A DNA stretch of 64,000 nt from Thiopseudomonas denitrificans (GTDB taxonomy: Bacteria > Pseudomonadota > Gammaproteobacteria > Pseudomonadales > Pseudomonadaceae): the NCBI RefSeq assembly GCF_002866065.1, contig NZ_LNJZ01000009.1, forward strand, positions 1-64,000, given 5' to 3'. The notes beneath the pieces were generated by a model. It worked only from the letters and a program-made list of their open reading frames with translations. It did not search any database and had not been told where the DNA came from. Positions 10,630 to 18,657 of this stretch are shown here, piece by piece. Each line of letters begins with the position of its first letter. Positions within the stretch are counted from its first letter, which is position 1. A program made the position numbers and the translations under genes.

Positions 10630-11187
10630 TCAGACTTCCATCAGGTCGCTTTCTTTCGCGGCCAGCAGCTTGTCAACGTCTTCGACGAACTTGTCGGTGA
10701 TTTTCTGGATTTCATCGGCGGCGCGGCGCTCCTCGTCTTCACTGATCTCCTTTTCCTTGACCAGTTCCTTGATGTCGCCCAGTGCGTCACGGCGCACGTT
10801 GCGCACGGCAACACGGGCGTTTTCCGCTTCCTGGCGGGCCTGGCGGGTGTAGCCCTTGCGGGTTTCCTCGGTCAGGGCCGGCATCGGCACGCGAATGGTG
10901 GTACCTGCAGTGGCAGGGTTCAGGCCCAAGTCTGATTGCAGAATGGCCTTTTCCACCGCCTGGATCATGCTGCGGTCAAATACCGTCAGGGCCAGGGTGC
11001 GGGCATCTTCGGCCACCACATTGGCCACCTGGCGCAGCGGTGTGTCGCTGCCGTAGTAAGACACCATGACGCTATCCAGGATGCTCGGATGCGCACGACC
11101 GGTGCGGATCTTGGCAAACGCATGATGCAGCGATTCCACCGACTTCTGCATGCGGGTTTGGGCATCAGCCTTGATTTCATTGATCAT
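10630..11187 (-). CDS. frr: Ribosome recycling factor
   Basis: The product is 185 residues, exactly the family length. With EF-G it splits post-termination ribosomes. The chain shows the three-helix-bundle pattern plus the inserted second domain, including [19 protein letters not shown]. The start overlaps the pyrH stop by four bases (ATGA), so pyrH and frr are translationally coupled. Confidence 0.97.
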   Translation of the reverse strand: MINEIKADAQTRMQKSVESLHHAFAKIRTGRAHPSILDSVMVSYYGSDTPLRQVANVVAEDARTLALTVFDRSMIQAVEKAILQSDLGLNPATAGTTIRVPMPALTEETRKGYTRQARQEAENARVAVRNVRRDALGDIKELVKEKEISEDEERRAADEIQKITDKFVEDVDKLLAAKESDLMEV

Positions 11188-11927
11188 TCAACGGTCTCCT
11201 CAACCAGTGTGCCCTCGGCACCGCCCAACACCACGTTCAGCAGCGCACCGGGCTTGTTCATGTTAAAGACGCGCAGCGGCATCTTGTGATCACGCACCAG
11301 ACAGATGGCCGTCAGGTCCATCACCTCCAGTTTGCGATCCAGTACTTCGTCGTAGCTCAGGCGGTCGAATTTTTCCGCGTTCGGGTTCTTGAACGGGTCA
11401 TCGGTATACACGCCATCCACCTTGGTGGCTTTCAGCACCACATCGGCATTGACCTCGATACCGCGCAGGCAGGCCGCCGAATCGGTGGTGAAGAACGGGT
11501 TGCCGGTACCGGCCGAGAAGATCACCACTTCGCCCTTGCGCAGGTGACCCATCGCCTTGCGGCGGTCGTAATGCTCGGTGACACCGACCATGGAAATGGC
11601 CGACATGACCAGCGCAGGGATATTGGAGCGTTCCAGCGCATCACGCATCGCCAGCGCATTCATCACGGTGGCCAGCATGCCCATGTGGTCACCGGTCACC
11701 CGGTCCATGCCGGCGGCAGACAGCGCGGCACCGCGGAACAGGTTGCCACCACCGATCACCAGCCCCACCTGCACACCGATACCGATCAGCTGGCCGATCT
11801 CCAGCGCCATGCGGTCCAGCACCTTGGGGTCAATGCCGAAGTTCTCCGAGCCCATCAGGGCCTCGCCACTAAGTTTCAGCAAAATGCGCTTGTAACGGGG
11901 CTGACGACTATTGTCAGGAAGGGCCAT
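11184..11927 (-). CDS. pyrH: Uridylate kinase PyrH
   Basis: The product is 247 residues and phosphorylates UMP to UDP. It is the hexameric amino-acid-kinase-fold enzyme of bacteria, with [14 protein letters not shown] at the N-terminus, GGGNLFRG, and [24 protein letters not shown] lies a few bases before the ATG. In most proteobacteria tsf is directly upstream; here tsf is 16 kb away beyond an inserted island, so pyrH must be transcribed from its own promoter, for which a candidate TATAAT is present. Confidence 0.98.
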   Translation of the reverse strand: MALPDNSRQPRYKRILLKLSGEALMGSENFGIDPKVLDRMALEIGQLIGIGVQVGLVIGGGNLFRGAALSAAGMDRVTGDHMGMLATVMNALAMRDALERSNIPALVMSAISMVGVTEHYDRRKAMGHLRKGEVVIFSAGTGNPFFTTDSAACLRGIEVNADVVLKATKVDGVYTDDPFKNPNAEKFDRLSYDEVLDRKLEVMDLTAICLVRDHKMPLRVFNMNKPGALLNVVLGGAEGTLVEETVE

Positions 11928-11956
11928 GGGTAGTCTCCTAAAAATTTATCCGGCGA

Positions 11957-11962
11957 ATTATA
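11957..11962 (-). promoter_or_regulatory. Candidate pyrH promoter -10 box
   Basis: The minus strand reads TATAAT, a perfect -10 hexamer, placed so that the transcript would start about 20-25 bases before the pyrH ATG. No good -35 hexamer is seen at 16-18 bases, so recognition may depend on an activator or on upstream sequence. Because the island separates tsf from pyrH, some promoter is required here. Confidence 0.55.
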
Positions 11963-11986
11963 ACCTGATAGCCAACAAGTAACGAG

Positions 11987-12006
11987 GGGGTGTTGGCCAA
12001 CATCCC
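11987..12006. repeat. 20-bp imperfect palindrome at the island edge
   Basis: The core TGTTGGCCAACA is a perfect 12-base palindrome, extended on both sides by GGG/CCC with one mismatch. It lies just upstream of the pyrH -10 box and marks the last sequence before the island. It could be an operator, a recombination scar or a remnant of the original tsf-pyrH spacer. The rest of the 292-base gap up to 12,219 shows only a strong Shine-Dalgarno sequence (AAGGAAC) for the next gene. Confidence 0.5.
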
Positions 12007-12219
12007 GGTTTTGACACCAAAGAGCAGCTGTCAACTTCACACAAACTGCCTGTCATGCATAACTCAAGCAGCCCATCCGGTTTGCCTGTCGTCAAACAAC
12101 CCTTCGGGAATTTTTAAGGTAGAATCCGGCAATCGCAAGCCATGGCAACAGCTGCTGAGCAGCCTTCGGCCCGCCTCCCGCATCTGCCCGGTAATTATTG
12201 AAGTCTTTAAGGAACGATC

Positions 12220-15200
12220 ATGCTTCCCACCCTCTTGGCCCAGGAAATCAGGACAGAGCTCGAACATTTCCTTCTGAGCGCTTTCCCGGTCACCACTGCC
12301 GGCCTCAACCAGGGCAGCCATGACAGCCTGATCAGTCAGTTCCTCGCGCAGCCGCGCAACCTGCTGCAAGGGCCATGGCTGGAAGTCAAGCTACCCTTTC
12401 GCACCTGGCAACCCGATAACAACGAGCCCTTGCCATTCAACCATGTCAAGTTGAACTTTCCGCCTTATCAGCACCAGTTCATGGCATATCAGCGTCTGTG
12501 TGGCGCACTGGCCGAATCCACCCTGATAGCCACCGGCACAGGCTCGGGCAAAACCGAGTGTTTTCTCCATCCCGTTCTCGATTACTGCTGCGGCGAGCGC
12601 CGGCAGGGCATCAAGGCCATCATCATTTATCCGATGAACGCCCTGGCCACCGACCAGGCCACCCGTTTTGCCGAAGAAGTTGCCAAACTGGATACCCGCC
12701 TGACAGTCGGCATGTACACCGGCGACACAGCCACCCCGCACAGGGTCATGGGGGCCGATCACGTCATCACCGACCGTGACACCCTGCGCAAAAGCCCGCC
12801 CGACATCCTGCTCACCAACTACAAAATGCTCGACATTCTGCTGATGCGACCAGCGGATCAGGTCATCTGGCAACATAACCTCAACACCAGCGGCCTGCTC
12901 AAATACCTGGTGGTGGATGAGCTGCACACCTTCGACGGCGCCCAGGGCACCGACCTGGCTTGTCTGGTTCGTCGCCTGCGCGACAAGCTGCAACTGGGCA
13001 ACGAACTTGCCTGCGTTGGCACTTCGGCCACCATCGGCGGTAAAAACAGCCAGCAGCAAATGCTCGACTACGCCCAAAACATCTTCGCCACCGGGTTTTC
13101 ACCAGATGCCATCATCATGGAAGACCGTCTTGATGTGGACGAATATCTGGACAGCTTTCGCAACCAGCTCATCCAGGCCGGTGAGCTGACACTGGACTAC
13201 CGGGAACATGATGAATATCTGTTCAGCAGCTTTCCCGAATGCCAGTCCCGGGACCTGCTGCCAGGCCATTCAGGCCAGGGACCCTACCTGAAAAAACTGG
13301 CTCATCTGTGGTTTGAAGCCGACTTCGCCCTCGATGCAGACCCCGAATCCGCAGAGTACAAAGACGCCTGCGTCCAGCTGGGCCAGATGCTGCATCAGCA
13401 CTTTGCCTTTGCCGCCCTGTTGCGCTCCAGCCAGCCGCTGGTCGATCTTGAGCAATTGGCCGTACAGTGGCAGCAGGCCTTCTCTCTCAAGAACACGGAA
13501 CACGCCCAGCGCCTGATTGAAAGCCTGTGTGCGCTCGTTTCAGTTGCCCGTACCTGGCAAAACAAAAAGAGCAACAAGGTTGCACCGTTGCTACAGGTTC
13601 GTGTTCAGCTCTGGCTGCGCGAATTGCGACGCATGCTGGCCAGCGTCAGCAGCGAGCCCCGACTGGTCCACGCGGACGACCTGCCCAATACCACCGACCC
13701 CTTGCACCTGCCCCTGCTGCACTGTCGCGAATGCCACCAGGCTGCCTGGGGGGCCATACAGCGCCAGGGCGAACAGGAAATCCGCCCCAACTATCAGGAC
13801 TTCTACCAGGCCTGGTTCTCACGTTCTGCCGATGCCATTCTGCTCTACCCCCTGGCCACAGACGACAATCCGGCACACTGGCAAGAAGGCAGAACACACA
13901 ACCTCTGCACCGGCTGCCTGCACCTGCTTGCCAGCAGCACAAACCAATGCCCCAACTGCGTTGAATCTCCTGCCCTGCTGCCAGTCTGGATACCCAATCT
14001 CGTCAACGCCAATGCGGATATCCCGCAACGTGACGAACGCTGTCCGCACTGCCAGGCAGTCAACAGCCTTTCAATTCTTGGCTCACGTGCTGCCAGCCTT
14101 GCCAGCGTGATGATCGCCCAGCTGTATGGCTCCCACTGCAACCACGACTACAAACTGATTGCCTTCTCGGACTCGGTACAGGACGCCGCCCACCGCGCCG
14201 GTTTCTTTGGTGCCCGCACCTATCGCCAGACCCTGCGCCACGCCATCGCTGCCGTGGCACGCGAGCAGGGCCAGAACAGCAGTCTGGCGCATTTCATTGA
14301 CGAGGTACCGCGCCACTGGCGCAGCCAGCTACCCACAGCGGAAGACTTTGTCGGCACCTTCATCGCCGCCAACATGCAATGGCTCAACGACTACCGGAGC
14401 ATGATGGACGAAGGCCGGCTGCCTGGCGGCAACCTGTTGCAAATGGTGGAAAAACGCCTGCGCTGGGAAACCCTGAGCGAACTGGGCCAGCACGCCCGGC
14501 GTGGCCGCACCCTGGAGCGCAGCAGCATCGCTACGCTTCTGCCGGACAATGACGAGCTGGAACAGCTGTCTCGCACATTATTGCAACAATGGCGCGAAGA
14601 GCTAGGCAGCCTGCGTGACCTGGAGCAACCACGGCTAACAGCCTACCTGATCGGCCTGCTGGATCACTGGCGTCTGACAGGCGCTTTTTACGACCCGGTC
14701 CTGCATAGCTACGTCAGCAACAAGGGCAATGTCTTTGCCCTCAACAGGCAGGGCTTCTGGCTGCCCGGTTACGGCTTTAGCAGCCCGCCCCCCGCAGCCA
14801 TCACCCTGCCCCATGTCAGCAACAATTTTGAAAGCCTGCTCGGCAGCAAAACCCGCCGTCACAGCACCTGGTATTACCGCTGGTTTGCCAAGCTGCTGGC
14901 CAGCGACGCCACTGTGCTGGCCACCGCCGAATACGAGCAGGCCATGCAGCTCATGGTTCGCATCATGGAGCGCCACGGCTGGTTGAAAAACATCAACATG
15001 GGCAATGACGATGCCTGGCTGCTCGACACCAGCTACTGGCAAGTCAGCAACAGCGTCAACAGCCTGACCTGCAACCATTGCAGCCACCAGGTCCAGGTTG
15101 CCTCAACCATGCTGGCCTGGTGGACCGACATGCCCTGCACCCGTCATCACTGCCACGGTCAATACCGCCCCCTCCGGCAGACCGCCAACCACACCAGCTA

Positions 15201-18200
15201 TCAGGCCAGCCCGCGCCGCCTGGTTACCGCCGAGCATACCGGCCTGCTTGACGGCAAAGTGCGTGAACGTACAGAGCAGTCATTCAAGCAGGGACAGCAA
15301 CGCTGGGACATCAACCTGCTGTCGGCCACTCCCACCCTGGAAATGGGCATCGACATCGGCAGCCTGTCCGCCGTCATGCTCTGCTCGGTTCCGCCCACCC
15401 AGGCCAACTACCTGCAACGCATAGGCCGCGCCGGCCGTACCAACGGCAACGCCCTGGCCCTGACCATTGCAACGGGACACTCCCACGACAACTACTTCTA
15501 CCAGCAACCGCTGGAAATGCTGGCCGGCGAAGTCAGCACCCCCGGCGTGTTCCTCAACGCCACCGCCGTACTGGAACGCCAGCTGATTGCCTTTGCCTTC
15601 GACCGCTGGGTTGCCAGTGGCATCGACGACAGCGCCCTGCCCAAGGCCGTGGGCGGCGTCCTCAACAACCTCAAATATCCGCAGGACAACCAGCGCTTCC
15701 CCTTCAGCCTGCTGCACTACATCAACCAGCAACGCCAGCCCCTGCTCGATGACTTTCTGCACATGTTTCCCGAGCTGGATGACGACGGGCGCCAGCACCT
15801 GCACGATTTCATTTTCACTGTTGACGACGAACAGGACAGACCCTCGCTGACCTGGCGCATCCGCAACCGCCTGCAAGCCCTGTTCCAGTCCAGGGACAGC
15901 AACGCCAAACGCATCCGCGACCTGAAAAAACGTCATGACGGCCTGGCCAGCGGCCCGCAAGACCAGGAAAAGGAACGCCTGCTCCGCGACATTGAGGACG
16001 AGCGCCAGGCCCTGATCCGCCTCAACGGCACCATCAACGCCCAGCCTACCCTCAACTTTTTCACCGATGAAGGCCTGCTGCCCAACTATGCCTTTCCCGA
16101 AGAAGGCGTCACCCTCAACTCGGTCATCATTCGCCGCCTGGAACAGCAAGAAACAACAGGCGACAGCCACGACGACGAAAAAAAGCCGAACTACCAGCGC
16201 CTTCCCCTCAAGTTCCAGCGCCCGGCCCAGACCGCCCTGAGCGAACTGGCCCCCGACAATGAGTTCTACGCCTCGGAACACAAGATCAATATCGACCAGG
16301 TGGATCTGCGCCTGTCCGAACCGCAACAATGGCGGCTGTGTCCCGCCTGCCACTACTCGGAAGAACAAGCCACCAGCCAGCACGCACACAGCGCCTGCCC
16401 ACGCTGCGGCACTCCGCACTGGGCCGACAACAGCCAGCTGCGCACCCTGCTCAAACTCAAACAGGTCTATGCCCGCGCCAACTCCCGCTTTGACCGTATC
16501 AGCGACGACAGCGAACAGCGCGAACCGCGCTTCTACTCCCGCCAGCTGTTGATCGACATCGAGCCCGGCCAGGTCCAGCGTGCTTTCCATCTGGACAACC
16601 CCGAACTGCCCTTCGGCTTCGAATTTGTCCGCCAGGCCAGCTTCCGCGAAATCAACTTTGGCGAGCCGGGCAACAACCTCAACGGCTTTTCCGTGGCAGG
16701 GCATGAAAGCAGCCGCACCGGCTTCAAAATTTGCCGCCACTGCGGCAAGGTCAGCAGCACCCGCCGCAAACAGGACAGAGACCGCGCTCATGCCCTCGAC
16801 TGTCCGCTTTCACAACCCGGCACAACAGAAGCCCCGGAAGACTGGTTCGACAGCCTCTATCTGTACCGCGACCTCAAGTCCGAAGCCGTACGCATCCTGC
16901 TGCCCCTGGCTGACGTCGCCGAGTCGGAAACAGCCCGTCACTCCCTGCGTGCCGCGCTGAACATGGGCCTGCGTGAATACTTCCACGGCGCGGTAGACCA
17001 CCTGGAAATCACCGAAATGCAGGAACCCGCCTCGGGTGCGCACAAGCAATATCTGGTGATCTACGACCGGGTACCCGGCGGTACCGGCTACCTCAAGCAA
17101 TTGCTGCTGCAGCCGGACAACCTGTTCAACCTGCTGCAAAGCGCCCGCGACAAGCTGGCCAACTGCCGCTGTGTACCGGATGAAAGCAAAGACGGCTGTT
17201 ATGCCTGCATCCTCGCGTATCGCACCAGCCGCCAGCAAAGCCTCATTTCACGCAAGCTCGCCACCGAATTGCTTGGCAAGATCCTCGCCAGCCGCGACAC
17301 ACTCAAGCCCATCCGGCAGCTCGGCGAAGTCAACATCAACCAGCTGCTCGAAAGCCGCTTCGAAGCCCGGTTCCTTGCCGTCCTGAAAAAACTGTTCAAG
17401 GTCAGCGCCCAGCTGGTCAACAACAAGACCGGCTACTGGCTCAGCAGCCTCGACGCAGGCGACAACCCTCCCATGTGGGAGCTGGAGCTGCAGGCAGACT
17501 ATGGCCCGTCACAGGGTATCGCCCTGTCCACCCGGCCCGATTTTGTCCTGCGTCCGTTGCGCCAGGCCGAACGTGGCCGCAACAGCGAACTGCTGATCTA
17601 CCTGGACGGCTACCAGTACCATGGTCATCAGGTGCGTGACGATCTTGATAAACGCATGGCGCTGATGCAGGCCGGCTACAATGTGCTCACCCTGACCTGG
17701 GACGACATCCCCGATCCCGAGACCATCACCCGGGGGCTGCCTGCAGCCGGTTCACGCCTGTTCCAGCACCAGCTCAATCGCTACAACGCTTCACGCCAGA
17801 GCCAGGGTTACTGGGCCATGCGCCAGCAGCAGCTCCAGGCCCCGGCGGCACGTGACATGCTCGAATGGGTCGGCCAAAGCCCGCTGACACTGCTGCAGCA
17901 CTGGCTGGCCGACTACCAGCAGGCACGCCACATGCAGCAACAAGCCGCCCTGTTTCTGGCCATCGCCGGCTTTGCCCCGCAGCCGGGTATCCAGCACCTG
18001 GAACAACAGGCACCACGGCAAAACCTGCAAGTACAGCAGCTGATCGCCCGCACCCTGCTGGACGATGCCGCCAGCCTGGAAGCCGTCAGCGCCCATGACA
18101 GCCAGCTCACCCAGCTGCTGACCTACATTCCGCTGAGCAAAATCCAGCAGCTGGGCAGCCCGCAACCGCCGGTTGAAGTCTTCCTCCTGCTCGACGACCG

Positions 18201-18657
18201 CCAGCACCAGGAAGACCGGCAATCCGCCTATGCCAGTGCCTGGCACGACTTCTGGCAAGCCATCAACCTGTACCAGTTCGGTGTCCGGCTCCACGCCGCC
18301 ACCCACCAGAGCATCATGCAGGGCCACTTTGCAGCCGCTGAACTGCCAGCAGCAGAACCGGCAGCCACCCAGCCTGATCAACAGGCCTGGCAAGACGTCG
18401 CCGAACTGACGGTACTCGACGCCGGCCAGCTGGACGCCCTGATGCAGCTGGGCATTCCCGTGCCGCAGGTCGGTCATGAGCTGACCGGCAGCGACCAGTC
18501 CGTCCAGCTCGAAACCGAGCTGGCCTGGCCAGACCAGCGCATCGCCCTGATAATCGAAACAGACATGCCAGCCCTGCCCGACTGGCAACTCTTCAGCCTT
18601 GCACACCCCGACTGGCTGCAACACATTAGCAACGCCTTTGCCAAGGAGGCCCCATGA
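12220..18657 (+). CDS. Giant DruE-like SF2 helicase with MZB/DUF1998 and nuclease-like C-terminus
   Basis: The product is 2145 residues. A Q-motif-like PPYQHQFMAY (near residue 81) precedes Walker A TGTGSGKTE (about 105-113), the DELH box (233-236), SAT (about 269-271), LSATPTLEMGIDIG (about 1033) and QRIGRAGR (about 1066), making a complete but widely split SF2 helicase. Cysteine pairs suggest zinc-binding modules near residues 500, 565-610, 950-970, 1375-1400 and 1503. The motif YDRVPGGTGYL (about 1614) and CYACILAYR are typical of DUF1998, now called MZB. RPDFVL (about 1771) and IYLDGYQYHGHQ (about 1790) resemble Vsr/DUF559-type nucleases. The last 250 residues are unassigned. Size and layout recall DruE of Druantia defence systems, but the other Druantia genes are absent. 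AAGGAAC precedes the ATG, and the stop overlaps the next gene. Confidence 0.85.
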   Translation: MLPTLLAQEIRTELEHFLLSAFPVTTAGLNQGSHDSLISQFLAQPRNLLQGPWLEVKLPFRTWQPDNNEPLPFNHVKLNFPPYQHQFMAYQRLCGALAESTLIATGTGSGKTECFLHPVLDYCCGERRQGIKAIIIYPMNALATDQATRFAEEVAKLDTRLTVGMYTGDTATPHRVMGADHVITDRDTLRKSPPDILLTNYKMLDILLMRPADQVIWQHNLNTSGLLKYLVVDELHTFDGAQGTDLACLVRRLRDKLQLGNELACVGTSATIGGKNSQQQMLDYAQNIFATGFSPDAIIMEDRLDVDEYLDSFRNQLIQAGELTLDYREHDEYLFSSFPECQSRDLLPGHSGQGPYLKKLAHLWFEADFALDADPESAEYKDACVQLGQMLHQHFAFAALLRSSQPLVDLEQLAVQWQQAFSLKNTEHAQRLIESLCALVSVARTWQNKKSNKVAPLLQVRVQLWLRELRRMLASVSSEPRLVHADDLPNTTDPLHLPLLHCRECHQAAWGAIQRQGEQEIRPNYQDFYQAWFSRSADAILLYPLATDDNPAHWQEGRTHNLCTGCLHLLASSTNQCPNCVESPALLPVWIPNLVNANADIPQRDERCPHCQAVNSLSILGSRAASLASVMIAQLYGSHCNHDYKLIAFSDSVQDAAHRAGFFGARTYRQTLRHAIAAVAREQGQNSSLAHFIDEVPRHWRSQLPTAEDFVGTFIAANMQWLNDYRSMMDEGRLPGGNLLQMVEKRLRWETLSELGQHARRGRTLERSSIATLLPDNDELEQLSRTLLQQWREELGSLRDLEQPRLTAYLIGLLDHWRLTGAFYDPVLHSYVSNKGNVFALNRQGFWLPGYGFSSPPPAAITLPHVSNNFESLLGSKTRRHSTWYYRWFAKLLASDATVLATAEYEQAMQLMVRIMERHGWLKNINMGNDDAWLLDTSYWQVSNSVNSLTCNHCSHQVQVASTMLAWWTDMPCTRHHCHGQYRPLRQTANHTSYQASPRRLVTAEHTGLLDGKVRERTEQSFKQGQQRWDINLLSATPTLEMGIDIGSLSAVMLCSVPPTQANYLQRIGRAGRTNGNALALTIATGHSHDNYFYQQPLEMLAGEVSTPGVFLNATAVLERQLIAFAFDRWVASGIDDSALPKAVGGVLNNLKYPQDNQRFPFSLLHYINQQRQPLLDDFLHMFPELDDDGRQHLHDFIFTVDDEQDRPSLTWRIRNRLQALFQSRDSNAKRIRDLKKRHDGLASGPQDQEKERLLRDIEDERQALIRLNGTINAQPTLNFFTDEGLLPNYAFPEEGVTLNSVIIRRLEQQETTGDSHDDEKKPNYQRLPLKFQRPAQTALSELAPDNEFYASEHKINIDQVDLRLSEPQQWRLCPACHYSEEQATSQHAHSACPRCGTPHWADNSQLRTLLKLKQVYARANSRFDRISDDSEQREPRFYSRQLLIDIEPGQVQRAFHLDNPELPFGFEFVRQASFREINFGEPGNNLNGFSVAGHESSRTGFKICRHCGKVSSTRRKQDRDRAHALDCPLSQPGTTEAPEDWFDSLYLYRDLKSEAVRILLPLADVAESETARHSLRAALNMGLREYFHGAVDHLEITEMQEPASGAHKQYLVIYDRVPGGTGYLKQLLLQPDNLFNLLQSARDKLANCRCVPDESKDGCYACILAYRTSRQQSLISRKLATELLGKILASRDTLKPIRQLGEVNINQLLESRFEARFLAVLKKLFKVSAQLVNNKTGYWLSSLDAGDNPPMWELELQADYGPSQGIALSTRPDFVLRPLRQAERGRNSELLIYLDGYQYHGHQVRDDLDKRMALMQAGYNVLTLTWDDIPDPETITRGLPAAGSRLFQHQLNRYNASRQSQGYWAMRQQQLQAPAARDMLEWVGQSPLTLLQHWLADYQQARHMQQQAALFLAIAGFAPQPGIQHLEQQAPRQNLQVQQLIARTLLDDAASLEAVSAHDSQLTQLLTYIPLSKIQQLGSPQPPVEVFLLLDDRQHQEDRQSAYASAWHDFWQAINLYQFGVRLHAATHQSIMQGHFAAAELPAAEPAATQPDQQAWQDVAELTVLDAGQLDALMQLGIPVPQVGHELTGSDQSVQLETELAWPDQRIALIIETDMPALPDWQLFSLAHPDWLQHISNAFAKEAP

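Noticed and set aside
12064-12369. 101-codon minus-strand frame between pyrH and the giant helicase
   Set aside because: It overlaps the start of the helicase gene, has no Shine-Dalgarno sequence and no recognisable motif.
15280-16791. 503-codon open frame antisense to the giant helicase
   Set aside because: No domain, no ribosome-binding site, and the sense frame carries clear helicase motifs.
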